Below, one piece after another: positions 1 through 8,594 of a stretch of DNA of 64,000 nt (position 1 is the stretch's first letter; each line of letters begins with the position of its first letter). The notes under the pieces are model-generated. The model had not been told where the DNA came from, ran no database searches, and saw only the letters and a program-made list of their open reading frames with translations. Made by a program: the position numbers and the translations under genes. Origin of the DNA: Rhodococcus sovatensis (GTDB lineage Bacteria > Actinomycetota > Actinomycetes > Mycobacteriales > Mycobacteriaceae); contig NZ_CP147846.1 of assembly GCF_037327425.1 (NCBI RefSeq), positions 682,001 through 746,000 of the forward strand, read 5' to 3'.

Positions 1-708
1 TGGCGCGATGCCGTGCGAACGTAGGCTGCCGATGCCGCGCATGAAGTGATCGATGGACGGCATTTCGTAGGCGATGTGGTTGATCGAGGTCCAGGGCGCT
101 TGGTTCAGTGCGATGACGTGGTGGTCGGAATTGCACCTCAGAAACGTCATCTGGCGCTCCGACCAGTCCGAAATCCGCATGCCGAGGACCTGGGTGTAGA
201 ACGCGGCGGTTCGTTCGATGTCCACGGTGTTGAGAACGATGTGCGCGATCTTGCGCGGGATAGCACGCCGACCAGTGGGATCCTGGGCCGGGACTGCATG
301 AGAATCGGCGGAGAGTTCGACGATGCGCCCCTCTGGATCTACCAGGCGCAGGCCGTAGCCGCCACCGGCGTGATCGAGCATCCCTGGCTCACGTAGGACG
401 GGGACTCCGATGCGGTGCAGAGCACGCGCGGCGTCGTCGACTTCCCGGGGAGTCCCTACCGCAAAACTGATCCTTGCCAACGCATTCGAGTCGCCTCGCT
501 GCAGGTCGAGAACGTGGTGATCGGTGCCTGTGGCTCGCAGCCAGAAGCGGTCGCCGTCTTCTTCGACGGTCGTCAGGCCCCAGACCTCGTGGTAGAAGTC
601 GCGCGATGCGCGAGGGTCGGGCACGGTCAGAGCGGCCGATCGAAGGCTGCGAAGTGTGCAGACGGGTCGATCGGTGAGCACCGGTTGGCGGTGGGTGGGC
701 ACTCGCAT
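1..708 (-). CDS. Two-domain VOC (extradiol-type) ring-cleavage dioxygenase, partial at 3' end
   Basis: Reading leftward from the ATG at 706-708 gives 236 codons with no stop before the window edge, so the C-terminus is missing. Two vicinal-oxygen-chelate modules are visible. The first starts near TVPDPRASRDFYHEVWGL and the second near KIAHIVLNTVDIERTAAFY, with metal-ligand-type His in KIAHIVLN and INHIAYEM. This is the layout of type I extradiol dioxygenases of the 2,3-dihydroxybiphenyl dioxygenase type, which use Fe(II) to open catecholic rings. The gene is last in the visible part of the minus-strand operon, 11 bases after the reductase stop, with an AGGA-type RBS. The substrate cannot be read from sequence; a glyoxalase-like hydrolase role is the main alternative. 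Confidence 0.85.
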   Translation of the reverse strand, partial: MRVPTHRQPVLTDRPVCTLRSLRSAALTVPDPRASRDFYHEVWGLTTVEEDGDRFWLRATGTDHHVLDLQRGDSNALARISFAVGTPREVDDAARALHRIGVPVLREPGMLDHAGGGYGLRLVDPEGRIVELSADSHAVPAQDPTGRRAIPRKIAHIVLNTVDIERTAAFYTQVLGMRISDWSERQMTFLRCNSDHHVIALNQAPWTSINHIAYEMPSIDHFMRGIGSLRSHGIAP

Positions 709-719
709 GATCTGATTCC

Positions 720-1670
720 TTAGAGGTCGAGAACTAGTTCGGCCGAGCGACAACGGGATACGCACGGAAACATGGTCTTGTTCGCTGCGTGTTCGGATTC
801 GCCGAGCAGGAAATCGCGATGGTCCACATCGCCCTTCACGACCCCGATTTCGCACGTTCCGCAGATGCCCTCCGTGCACGAACTCGGCACGTCGAGTCCC
901 GCGTCCAACAGTGCGTCGAGGACCGACTGGTCCGGGGCCACCGGTACGCGGCGACCGCTGCGTTCGAGCACAAGGTCGAACGCTGTGTCACCGCCTTCGG
1001 GCGCGATCACCTCCGGTGCGGAGAATCGTTCGGTGCGCAACACCACCTCGGGCGGCATTGCGGCGGCCACCGCGTCGAGCAGAGGCGCCGGGCCGCAGCA
1101 GTAGACGACGGAGCCGGCAGTCAGGTCGCCGAGCAGGGCGGCGAGGTCGGGCAGCCCACCCTGCTCGTCATCGGCGTGGACGACGGCATTGGCCGCTCGA
1201 GATATCTCGTCGACGAACGCCATCGATGCACGAGAGCGTCCGGCGTACAACATCTTCCAGTTTCGGCCGGTGTGATCGAGACGGCGCATCATGGCCACGA
1301 TCGGTGTGATACCGACGCCGCCCGCGACGAGGACATGTTCGATTGCGTCCTCGTCGAGGGCGAACGCGTTTCGAGGCCCTGCCACCTCGATCTCCGCCCC
1401 CACGGACAGGGCGTCATGAACCAGAATGCTGCCGCCGCGTGACTTTTCGGCGCGGAGAACAGCGACGGTCCACTTTGTCCGGTCCGACGGATCCGAGCAC
1501 AACGAGTATTCGCGAACCAGGCCGCCAGGCAGGTGGAGAGCGACGTGGGCGCCGGGTTCCCACGTCGGTAGCGGAGCGCCGGTCGGGTCCACCAGAGTGA
1601 TACTGGTGACGCCGTCGGCCTCGTAGTTCTTCTGCTGAACGCGCAGCAGAATCGCGGTGTTGTCGTGCAT
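720..1670 (-). CDS. VanB/phthalate dioxygenase reductase-type oxidoreductase (FNR plus 2Fe-2S)
   Basis: This 316-residue protein has an FAD/FMN-binding beta-barrel (REYSLCSDP near residue 55), an NAD-binding half (VLVAGGVGITPIVAM near 115) and a C-terminal plant-type 2Fe-2S ferredoxin domain. The cluster cysteines are in CTEGICGTCEIG plus a distal Cys in MFPCVSRC. This order (flavin, NAD, then ferredoxin at the C-terminus) is that of phthalate dioxygenase reductase and VanB, which pass electrons from NAD(P)H to a Rieske oxygenase. No oxygenase component is in the window, so its partner is probably encoded beyond the left edge. It lies in the operon between the cupin and VOC genes. Confidence 0.93.
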   Translation of the reverse strand: MHDNTAILLRVQQKNYEADGVTSITLVDPTGAPLPTWEPGAHVALHLPGGLVREYSLCSDPSDRTKWTVAVLRAEKSRGGSILVHDALSVGAEIEVAGPRNAFALDEDAIEHVLVAGGVGITPIVAMMRRLDHTGRNWKMLYAGRSRASMAFVDEISRAANAVVHADDEQGGLPDLAALLGDLTAGSVVYCCGPAPLLDAVAAAMPPEVVLRTERFSAPEVIAPEGGDTAFDLVLERSGRRVPVAPDQSVLDALLDAGLDVPSSCTEGICGTCEIGVVKGDVDHRDFLLGESEHAANKTMFPCVSRCRSAELVLDL

Positions 1671-1714
1671 CGGACGTTCCTTCCGTGTAGGTCGTCGCAG
1701 GTGACCGAGGTGGG

Positions 1715-2233
1715 TCAGCGCGTGACGCCGTACATCTCCGAGCTCGGTGGGTAAGTGGGCAGCTGGGGCTTCGGTGCGCCGATGACGACACAGAACAGCG
1801 CATCGGTCTCGCCGACGTTGGCCAGGCTGCGGGGAACGCCGGCCGGGACGCGGATCAGGTCGCGGTAGCCAAGGCGCCTGACGGCTTTCTTGGTGCCGTC
1901 CTCTACGTCGTGGACGGCAACTTCCAGTTCGCCTTCGAGGACGTAGAAGACCTCTTCGACGTCGTGGTGAGTGTGTTCGGGGCCGACGGCACCAGCGGGC
2001 AACCGCATGTTGGAGAAGGTGAAGTGCTCGGAGGGGAGCGAGCGTGAGTCACCGTCGTGGTTGCCGGTAGCGCCCGAACCGATGTATCGAATCTGGGCGC
2101 GCTTGAAGCGGTCGCCACCTTTCGCTGCCTGAAAACCGAGTGTGTCCCAGTCCTCGTAGCGTGTTTCTGCGCTGGCGATGCACGAGTCGATCAGGTTCTC
2201 GAGTCCGGTCGTGGTCTTCTCTGGAGCAGTCAT
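1715..2233 (-). CDS. Cupin-domain protein
   Basis: This 172-residue protein carries one cupin barrel. Motif 1 is visible as PEHTHHDVEEVFYVLEGE (residues about 87-104), with two His and a Glu positioned to bind a metal. Motif 2 is weaker, around RVPAGVPRSLANVG. Cupins of this size in aromatic catabolic operons act as dioxygenases, isomerases or sensors, and the sequence does not discriminate between these. It sits 33 bases after the RidA gene and 44 bases before the reductase gene, all on the minus strand, so co-transcription is likely. Confidence 0.88.
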   Translation of the reverse strand: MTAPEKTTTGLENLIDSCIASAETRYEDWDTLGFQAAKGGDRFKRAQIRYIGSGATGNHDGDSRSLPSEHFTFSNMRLPAGAVGPEHTHHDVEEVFYVLEGELEVAVHDVEDGTKKAVRRLGYRDLIRVPAGVPRSLANVGETDALFCVVIGAPKPQLPTYPPSSEMYGVTR

Positions 2234-2266
2234 GATCTTGTCCTTTCGGGTGGTGGTTGTGGAGCG

Positions 2267-2629
2267 TCAGGCGCGGTAGGCGATGGCTTCGATTTCGATG
2301 GTTGCGCCGTAGGGGAGTGCGGCCACTTCGACGAACGATCGCGCCGGGCGCGGTTCTTCGAAGATGACTTGGTAGTGACGATTTGCGGCATCACGTGTGG
2401 CGACGTCGGTGACGAAGTAGGTGGTCTTGACGACGTCTGCCAGCGTCATGTCGATCGTCGCGAGACGCTCGGTCATGCGGGCCACGGCAGCGTCGAGAGC
2501 GGGTTCGACCCCGTCGACTGCTATACCCTGGGAATCCACCGACAGTGCGCCCGAGACGAATCCGAACCCGGCCACCGTGTAGGCGGGGCTGTAGGGGTGC
2601 GCGGTCTGGTTGGTGAGTGTCTCTGTCAT
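2267..2629 (-). CDS. RidA/YjgF/UK114 family protein
   Basis: This 120-residue protein has the family hallmarks FVSGALSVDSQG near residue 25, VVKTTYFVTD near 65 and RPARSFVEVAALPYGATIEI near the C-terminus. The Arg of the R-P-A-R segment is the usual carboxylate-binding Arg. Family members hydrolyse enamines and imines; in aminomuconate pathways a relative acts as a deaminase. Next to a semialdehyde-type dehydrogenase and an extradiol-type enzyme, such a catabolic deaminase role is a reasonable inference but is not shown by the sequence. Confidence 0.92.
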   Translation of the reverse strand: MTETLTNQTAHPYSPAYTVAGFGFVSGALSVDSQGIAVDGVEPALDAAVARMTERLATIDMTLADVVKTTYFVTDVATRDAANRHYQVIFEEPRPARSFVEVAALPYGATIEIEAIAYRA

Positions 2630-2662
2630 GGTTGCCTTTCCATTCTTGGTGCCGATCGATCG

Positions 2663-4177
2663 TCAGTTCCGACCCCAGGCGATCGGGGATTCGGAGGTAT
2701 CGAGGTAGATGCTTTTCTGGTTGGAGTAGTGGCGAACTGCGTCGCGACCCTTCTCGGTACCGAGCCCGCTGTCGCGTAGGCCGGTGAAGGGTGTGGAAAT
2801 CGAGAATTGCTTGTAGGTGTTGACCCAGACTGTTCCGGCGTCGATCGCCTTGGCGATGCGCAGTGCACGTCGGTAGTCCTGGCTCCAGATGCCGCAGGCG
2901 AGACCGTAGGCGGTGTCGTTGGCCTGCTCGACGAGGTCGAGTTCGTCGTCGAACGGCATGATGACGGCGACCGGGCCGAAGATCTCCTCCTGACAGATCG
3001 CATCGGTGTTGGTGACGTCTGTCAACACGGTAGGCGGGTAGTAGGCGCCGTCGGCAAGCCGTCCCTCGACCGGAACCGCGCCACCGCAGAGCGTTCGTGC
3101 ACCGGCCAGCACGGCGTTGTCCACCATTCGCGCTACCGAATCACGATGTGCGAGTGTGATCATGGGTGCGACATCGGTGCTCGGGTCGGTTCCCGGGCCG
3201 AGACGGAGGCGTCCGGCGCGCGCGACCAATTCGTTCGTGAAGTGCTCGAACAGGCTGCGCTGAACGAAGATACGCGATCCGGCGATGCAACTCTGACCGC
3301 TCGAGGAGAAGATGCCGTACAAGACACCTTGCAGCGCGCGTTCGACGTCGGCGTCGTCGAAGACGATCGTCGGCGATTTCCCTCCGAGTTCCAGCGTGAT
3401 CGGCATCAGCTTGTCCGCGGCGACGTGTGCGAGGTGGCGGCCGGTGCTGGTGCCGCCGGTGAAGGTGACCTTCGCGACGTCGGGGTGACGTACCAACGCT
3501 TCTCCGACGGTTCGGCCCGGGCCGGGAATGACGGACAACAAGCCGGCTGGGAGGCCTGCCTCGTCGCACAGGCGGGCGAGAAGCAGTGTCACCCACGGGG
3601 CCCACACGGGCGGTTTGGCGACGACTGCGTTTCCGGCTGCCAATGCAGGAGCGATCTTTTGAGCGTCGGAAGCGATGGGGGAGTTCCAGGGAGTGATGGC
3701 GCCGATGACTCCCATCGGTTCGTGCGTGGACATCGTCATCCACGGGCCGCGAGGTGTGGTCAGGACTCCGTCCATCGTTTCCAGTGCGGCGGCCATGTAG
3801 CGAAATGTGTTGGCAGCACTGAGTGCAAGTGCCCGCGTCTCGGTGAGTGTCTTCCCGGTGTCGAGCGTCTGGAGCGCTGCTATCCGGTCGGCGTTGTATT
3901 CGATCGAGTTGCCGATGCGGTGAAGAACGGCGGCGCGCTCGTGATGGAGCATCGTTGCCCAGCCGCTTCGGTGTGCGGCATCGATGCCGCCTTGGACGGC
4001 GGTATCGACATCCTCGACGCCTGCGCTGTGGAGGGTGGCGAACACGGTGCTGGTGGCGGGGTCGACTGTCTCGATTTCATCGCCGGTTCCGAGAACCCAA
4101 CGGCCGCCGACGTAGATGCTGTCGACCAGATCGGCGGTGAGCGACGTCGGTGAGACGAAATGAGCTGCGAGTGTCAT
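2663..4177 (-). CDS. NAD(P)-dependent aldehyde dehydrogenase
   Basis: This is an aldehyde dehydrogenase of about 504 residues. It shows the TPWNSPIASDAQKIAPAL substrate/cofactor segment, the catalytic Glu in LELGGKSP, the catalytic Cys in GQSCIAGSRI and the C-terminal EEIFGPV and NTYKQF motifs. It would oxidise an aldehyde or semialdehyde from the pathway to its acid. I start at the ATG (4175-4177); an in-frame TTG 39 bases upstream would add 13 residues with no homology. It is the first gene of the operon, downstream of a MarR-type promoter/operator. Other annotations could be a betaine-aldehyde-like or hydroxymuconic-semialdehyde-like dehydrogenase. Confidence 0.93.
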   Translation of the reverse strand: MTLAAHFVSPTSLTADLVDSIYVGGRWVLGTGDEIETVDPATSTVFATLHSAGVEDVDTAVQGGIDAAHRSGWATMLHHERAAVLHRIGNSIEYNADRIAALQTLDTGKTLTETRALALSAANTFRYMAAALETMDGVLTTPRGPWMTMSTHEPMGVIGAITPWNSPIASDAQKIAPALAAGNAVVAKPPVWAPWVTLLLARLCDEAGLPAGLLSVIPGPGRTVGEALVRHPDVAKVTFTGGTSTGRHLAHVAADKLMPITLELGGKSPTIVFDDADVERALQGVLYGIFSSSGQSCIAGSRIFVQRSLFEHFTNELVARAGRLRLGPGTDPSTDVAPMITLAHRDSVARMVDNAVLAGARTLCGGAVPVEGRLADGAYYPPTVLTDVTNTDAICQEEIFGPVAVIMPFDDELDLVEQANDTAYGLACGIWSQDYRRALRIAKAIDAGTVWVNTYKQFSISTPFTGLRDSGLGTEKGRDAVRHYSNQKSIYLDTSESPIAWGRN

Positions 4178-4221
4178 CGTGTGTCCGTTCGACTGAGGCT
4201 GTGTTCGAATCTGCAAACTAT

Positions 4222-4258
4222 CTTTGCGCTAAGACATTTGTAATCCCTTAGCGCTAAG
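4222..4258. promoter_or_regulatory. Tandem palindromic operator, probable MarR site
   Basis: A perfect 12-bp palindrome CTTAGCGCTAAG occupies 4247-4258, inside the -35/-10 spacer. A second copy with one mismatch, CTTTGCGCTAAG, is at 4222-4233 over the expected transcription start. The centres are 25 bp apart. Binding at both sites would block RNA polymerase. The adjacent MarR-type gene is the obvious ligand-responsive repressor; binding itself is inferred. Confidence 0.65.
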
Positions 4259-4265
4259 ACGTCAA
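4237..4265 (-). promoter_or_regulatory. Sigma-A-like promoter of the aldehyde dehydrogenase operon
   Basis: On the minus strand TTGACG (4260-4265) and TACAAA (4237-4242) are separated by exactly 17 bases. That gives transcription starting near 4230, about 50 bases before the chosen ATG. The promoter lies in the 203-base gap between the MarR gene and the operon. Confidence 0.6.
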
Positions 4266-4380
4266 TGCAGGGAGGGGCGCCCGGAGCAGCGTTTACGTCA
4301 GATTTACGAGTCGGAAACAGAAGAGATGCAGGTCACAGCACCTGTGGCGGCTGTCACTTCGCGTGAAAAAAATATTCTGG

Positions 4381-4911
4381 TCAGGCGGACGCGTCGGTCG
4401 CTGTTTCCAGGGGACTGGGCCCGTCGACGCTGCGCGCCGAGTGCTCCAGATGGGTGAGAAGGGACGCGAGGGTGGAGATGTCACTCTCGGTCATGTCGCC
4501 GAGCATCGCTGTCAATTTCGGGAAGTGCTCGTCGGCGATCGCGTCGACCAACGCTGAGCCCTTCGGCGTCAACTCGACATAGACGACGCGGGCATCGACG
4601 GCGTCCTTGGAGCGCGTCACCAGCCCTGACTCCTCCAGCCGCTTGACTCTCAGAGACAGGCCGCCTGTCGTGACCAACGTTTGCTCGGCGAGTTCGCCCG
4701 CAGTCAACCGATGGTCGGGTACTGCACGCCGCAGGCAGGCAAGAACGTCGAAGCCGGAGTCTGTGATGTCGTACTTGTCGAAAGTCTCGGCAATTCGATT
4801 CTTGTAGACCAGGAAGCTGCGATGTAGTCGGCCGAAGACTTTCAGACCCGACACATCGAGCTCGGGGCGCGCAACAGCCCAGTGCGACACGATGACATCG
4901 ACTCCATCCAT
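4381..4911 (-). CDS. MarR-family transcriptional regulator
   Basis: This 176-residue protein has a winged helix-turn-helix: LTAGELAEQTLVTTGGLS (recognition region, about residues 70-87), then RVKRLEESGLVTR and the wing DAVDARVVYVELT. An N-terminal helical dimerisation part precedes it and a C-terminal helix bundle follows. It lies directly upstream of the catabolic operon in the same orientation, with a promoter and palindromes in the gap between them. A repressor released by a pathway aromatic compound is the natural reading, though some MarR proteins activate. Confidence 0.9.
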   Translation of the reverse strand: MDGVDVIVSHWAVARPELDVSGLKVFGRLHRSFLVYKNRIAETFDKYDITDSGFDVLACLRRAVPDHRLTAGELAEQTLVTTGGLSLRVKRLEESGLVTRSKDAVDARVVYVELTPKGSALVDAIADEHFPKLTAMLGDMTESDISTLASLLTHLEHSARSVDGPSPLETATDASA

Positions 4912-4982
4912 GCGCTCAAGCTACCTGGGAGCGATCGCGTTGTGGTCGACGGTGGGACGGCGCCGGCCGGCGCGTCGCGATG

Positions 4983-5816
4983 TCATCCTGGTTGGATAGC
5001 TTGTGTCGTTGCCAGCTCGACTGGATACAGCTGGTGGCTGCCGCTCATTCCTTTGAGCGCAACTTCGCGCGGAGTGCCCAGCGATATGTCGTATGCCTCG
5101 CCGAGGGCGTCGCGAACCGGTTCGCTGACCAGGATCTCGCCACCTTCGGCCTGCCCTGCCACCCGCGCTGCCATAGCTACGTTCAGCCCGAAGAGGTCGT
5201 CGCCTCGGCGCACCGAGCTGCCCACGTGAACGCCCATGCGCACGCGAATCTGGTTCCACCGATCCGGGTTCTCACTCAGAGCCTCCTGCACTCGGATGCC
5301 GCACCGGATTGCTTGGCCGGCGTCGGAGAACGCGATCATGAAACCGTCGCCCTGATTCTTGACGACGTGGCCGCTATGGATTTCGACCTGCTTGGTGATC
5401 AGCCTGTTGTGCCGTTCGAGCAGCTTCATCCAGCCGCGGTCGCCCAACTCCTCGTTGCGCGCGGTGGATCCCTCGATGTCGGAGAACACGACGACGATAT
5501 CTCCGTCAGCCGTCATTCTGGCGAGGTCGGGGCGCTCGACCTTCGCCCAGCCCGCAAGATCTTCGACGGAGTTTCGGACGGTTGCGCCGATCCCTTTGTT
5601 GATCAGTGAATCCGCCGTCTGAAAGGCAGTTCTGATCGCGAACGGGGCGACCCCGCGTCGTCGACGACGGCGGCCTTTGTCGGCAAGGACGCGTTCGAGT
5701 TCGCGCCGCGTTCCCGTCAGCTGCCTGCGGGAGACGACAAGTAGAACGCCGAGCGCGATGATCGCGGCAAGCTCGACTCCGGCTGCAATTATCCACAGGG
5801 TCACGGCGTTCATCAT
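4983..5816 (-). CDS. Membrane-anchored class III adenylate/guanylate cyclase
   Basis: The N-terminus has one hydrophobic segment ([20 protein letters not shown]) and then a basic linker. The catalytic CHD domain follows: first metal Asp in [10 protein letters not shown], Lys in VVKNQGDGF with the second metal Asp, and the transition-state Asn/Arg pair in NVAMAARV. All residues needed for catalysis are visible, and the Lys and the Asp before FGLN favour ATP over GTP. I start at the ATG at 5814-5816; another ATG follows immediately. A longer reading from 5912 adds 32 low-complexity residues before the membrane segment. The protein is about 277 residues, short for the class because no extra sensor domain is present. 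Confidence 0.88.
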   Translation of the reverse strand: MMNAVTLWIIAAGVELAAIIALGVLLVVSRRQLTGTRRELERVLADKGRRRRRRGVAPFAIRTAFQTADSLINKGIGATVRNSVEDLAGWAKVERPDLARMTADGDIVVVFSDIEGSTARNEELGDRGWMKLLERHNRLITKQVEIHSGHVVKNQGDGFMIAFSDAGQAIRCGIRVQEALSENPDRWNQIRVRMGVHVGSSVRRGDDLFGLNVAMAARVAGQAEGGEILVSEPVRDALGEAYDISLGTPREVALKGMSGSHQLYPVELATTQAIQPG

Positions 5817-5954
5817 CGTCCGAGCGGCGGGACGCGAGGAATCTGGGTCGGTTCGCGCCCCAGGGTTACAGCTGCGCGCCGAATAGCCAGGTGCGCGCCG
5901 AATTGCTAGCAATCAGCTGCGCACCTGACAAATCCGAACGCGTCTGCACGTTTC

Positions 5955-6299
5955 TTACGAGCTCCCGAAGAACGGAACCCCGAACGGTGTACGTGGTGGC
6001 GGTGGTGGAGCGCTGCGGGACCAGTGGTGGTACCACTGCCAGTCTCCGTGGTGGCGATGGTCGTCCCATACCCACACCCAGTGGCCACTTCTGGTGTCGC
6101 AATTGCCCCACTGCCACTGCCCGCGGTTCTGTTGCCACTGCCACGGACCACTGCGATCGCAGTCGTGGTGTCCCCTCTGCGCCGCCGGCGTGATCGGGTC
6201 GGCGGCGGCAGGAACGGTGACGAGTCCGACCGGCAACACGGCCAGCGATCCGGCCACCAATAGTCGCGCCACTAGTTGGCGCACGGTAATGCTCGACAT
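5955..6299 (-). CDS. Small secreted Trp/His-rich protein
   Basis: This 114-residue protein has a clear Sec signal peptide (VRQLVARLLVAGSLAVLP, cleavage likely after AAA-DP near residue 34). The mature part is dominated by Trp, His, Gln, Arg and Pro, with segments such as GPWQWQQNRGQWQWGNCD and HHGDWQWYHHW. An AGGAGG-type RBS precedes the ATG. I do not recognise a family. Aromatic/His-rich secreted proteins can bind metals or cell-wall polymers, but nothing here proves that. Confidence 0.72.
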   Translation of the reverse strand: MSSITVRQLVARLLVAGSLAVLPVGLVTVPAAADPITPAAQRGHHDCDRSGPWQWQQNRGQWQWGNCDTRSGHWVWVWDDHRHHGDWQWYHHWSRSAPPPPPRTPFGVPFFGSS

Positions 6300-6703
6300 T
6301 GCTGGATCCCTCCTGTAGCTCTGAAGCGACCGAGGTGTGAGTGCCCTTGATTCGAGCAGGATTTGTGTGGGGCCGGCTCACAGACGCAGCTCTCCAGTTG
6401 TTTCGTTCATGGTCCGATCGTGGTCGGATACTGGCTCATGGCAACGCCGTTGGTCGACGTCTCAGGCGTTGGCCTCGAAACGAGCATGCGCTGGATTCTA
6501 CGCAATAACAACAAGATCGGCGGTCCGATAGTCGTCCGGCTACGAAATCGTGACCGATAGATCCGTTGATCTCATCTCGGATACATTGTCCGGTATCTAG
6601 TGCAACGCAGGATGTTCGACGGTCCAGGTGCGGCGTCGTCGAGTGTATTTTGCAGTCGACTGCAACGACTCGGTCACAAGCACGTGGGAAGGCCTCACCG
6701 TGG
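6300..6703. other. Non-coding stretch with one perfect palindrome
   Basis: I see no convincing gene here. Several frames are open but have no RBS or recognisable protein. The only clear structure is the palindrome at 6650-6665. Confidence 0.5.
6650..6665. promoter_or_regulatory. Perfect 16-bp palindrome TTGCAGTCGACTGCAA
   Basis: The sequence equals its own reverse complement over 16 bases and lies 38 bases past the stop of the IS-split small membrane-protein gene. It has no loop, so a dimeric-protein operator is likelier than a terminator, although A/T tracts follow it on the minus strand. Confidence 0.35.
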
Positions 6704-6885
6704 TCACTGCGCCAGCGCGCCGAGGGCCTGGTAGACGAGAAAGGCAGGCCACACAAACGACTTGATGATGGCGACGATGTGTTCCCCGAACCCTTCGGCT
6801 GCCTGCCACCAGAAGATCAGGCTGCCGATTCCGCCGAAGAAGTACACCGCCTCTCCTCCGGTTCCTGGAGTGCTGCGTGTTTTAG

Positions 6886-8594
6886 CCTGAATTCACCGAT
6901 GGGCTGAGTGTGTGACCGTGAATCTTGTTGTGCGGGGTCGGCTCGGGTGTGGACATGGTCGGGTGCCCGATCTCGGGTGTCGGGTTGTTCCACTGGGTCT
7001 TTCGCATTGCGGGCGGGTATGGACTGCTCGGTTAGGGAAGAATGTGGGCGTTTCGCCCGAACATGCTGTCGAACATTGCCTTCCAGCTCGTTTCCCAGGC
7101 CCACTTCTCCGGTAGGTGCAGGGTGAGTCTGCGCGCGGAGTAGGCGATCCGGGCGGGCACCGAAATCAATGTGCGCCTGATGGTCCCGGTCGTGGCTTTC
7201 GCGAGTGTCGGTTCGCCGGTCAGGGTGGCGGCGGCGCGGGTGAGGTTGAACGCCATCACCGCGCAGACCAGCCAGGCCGCGTTCGCGCAGAACTTCCCCG
7301 ACGGCATGTGGGCGAGGGCTGAGTTCTTCAGGTCGGCATGGACCTGTTCGATGATCGCGTGGCGGCGATGGGTTCGGTCGGCGGCGACGGTGTCGAGGTC
7401 GGCGCGGTCGGTGGTGGTGAAGAACGCGTGGAAACGCCACACGTCGAACAACTCGCCCTGACCTTGGTCTTTCTTCGGGCGCAGGTCCGGGATGCGGCGC
7501 ACGATCAGTCGGCCGGGAACGTGATGGGATTTCTTCTGCGACGCGAACGCGGTGAACGGAATCTCCGCTACCTCGGCCACCGAAATCCATTGCTGGGTGC
7601 CGGTGTCGTAGATCGAGTTGGTGTAGCGGATCGGTGTCCACGCGTCATCGGCGATCGAGCTGATCGCGGTCTTGATCACCGAGTTCAATCCGGTGGTGAT
7701 CGAGACATCCGCACCGCCGCGCAGCGCGGCACCGATGCTGGGATATCCGAAATACGCCGAGTCCGCCCGCAACAACGGCTTCGGCGATGCGCCCACGGTG
7801 TCGGTGTCTGTGTTGGTTTTCGAGACTGCGTCGCGGAGTCGGTCGACGGTGGTGAGGGTGTCGGCGATCATGCGTGCGGCACCACGGGAGGATCCGCAGG
7901 CGCCTTTGCGGAGGCGTTGGGCGGTGATGACCGGCGCGGTCGTGCTGGTGGTGACGGTGGTGATCACCGAGTTCAGGCCTCGGACGCCGGAGTAACCGTA
8001 GCCGGATCCTTGTTTGCTGTGGCCGTGGACTTCGATGATGGAGTCGTCGATGTCGATCATCACCGGTTCGGTATCGATACCGGCCAGCAGCGGTGTGCGT
8101 TCTGTCAGTGCCAGCAGTAGCCGGGAGGCGACGGCGTCGAGCTGGCGGACGTGACCGAACCGGAACTGCCGCAGAAACGATCCCAGGGTCGAGGGCGCGT
8201 AGGGCCGCTCGAACAGAATGTGCATCGCGCCGTGCCGCAGGATCGCCATGTCGGAGATACTGTCCGCACCCGCGACCATGCCCGCGACCAGGGATCCGAT
8301 CTTGCGGCCTGCGTTGGATCCCGTGTCTCCCGGAACCGACAGATGGTCATCGGCGAGCGTGAGCAGGCCTGATCGCTGCGCCAACGCCATCACCGGCACC
8401 AATCCGGCCGCGGATACCAAGTTGGGGTCGTCGAAGGATGCGGCAGCGACGGGTCGGGTGTGGGATAGTTGCATCTGCGAGATGCCCTTCGTCGTGGTTG
8501 AAATGTTCCCTAGACAAGAACAATTCTCTCACTACGGCAGGGCATTTCGTGTTTACAGCGTGCGGCCGACCGTCGCTGACTCGGTGCATCCAGG
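6886..8594 (-). mobile_element. IS1380-family insertion sequence, complete
   Basis: The element is 1709 bp. Its ends are imperfect inverted repeats: CCTGAATTCACCGA at 6886-6899 and the complement of CCTGGATGCACCGA at 8581-8594 (12 of 14 match). It is flanked by a 5-bp target duplication TTTAG (6881-6885 and 8595-8599). One full-length transposase gene lies inside. Length, ends and duplication fit the family. Confidence 0.92.
7032..8474 (-). CDS. IS1380-family transposase
   Basis: This 480-residue DDE transposase appears full length. The N-terminal region has GSLVAGMVAGADSISDM, typical of the family. Candidate catalytic Asp residues lie in MIDIDDSIIEVHG and LLRADSAYFG, and the Glu region near HAIIEQVHADLKNSALAHMPSG is well conserved in appearance. 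It catalyses cut-and-paste transposition of the surrounding element. No frameshift or stop interrupts it, so the element may be active. Confidence 0.93.
   Translation of the reverse strand: MQLSHTRPVAAASFDDPNLVSAAGLVPVMALAQRSGLLTLADDHLSVPGDTGSNAGRKIGSLVAGMVAGADSISDMAILRHGAMHILFERPYAPSTLGSFLRQFRFGHVRQLDAVASRLLLALTERTPLLAGIDTEPVMIDIDDSIIEVHGHSKQGSGYGYSGVRGLNSVITTVTTSTTAPVITAQRLRKGACGSSRGAARMIADTLTTVDRLRDAVSKTNTDTDTVGASPKPLLRADSAYFGYPSIGAALRGGADVSITTGLNSVIKTAISSIADDAWTPIRYTNSIYDTGTQQWISVAEVAEIPFTAFASQKKSHHVPGRLIVRRIPDLRPKKDQGQGELFDVWRFHAFFTTTDRADLDTVAADRTHRRHAIIEQVHADLKNSALAHMPSGKFCANAAWLVCAVMAFNLTRAAATLTGEPTLAKATTGTIRRTLISVPARIAYSARRLTLHLPEKWAWETSWKAMFDSMFGRNAHILP

Noticed and set aside
2057..4153. 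Long plus-strand frames opposite the catabolic operon
   Set aside because: Complement of well-recognised RidA and dehydrogenase genes; no homology of their own.
6817..7641. 274-residue basic protein inside the IS1380 element
   Set aside because: It is the shifted frame of the transposase with Arg/Pro/His-rich composition typical of high-GC shadow frames.
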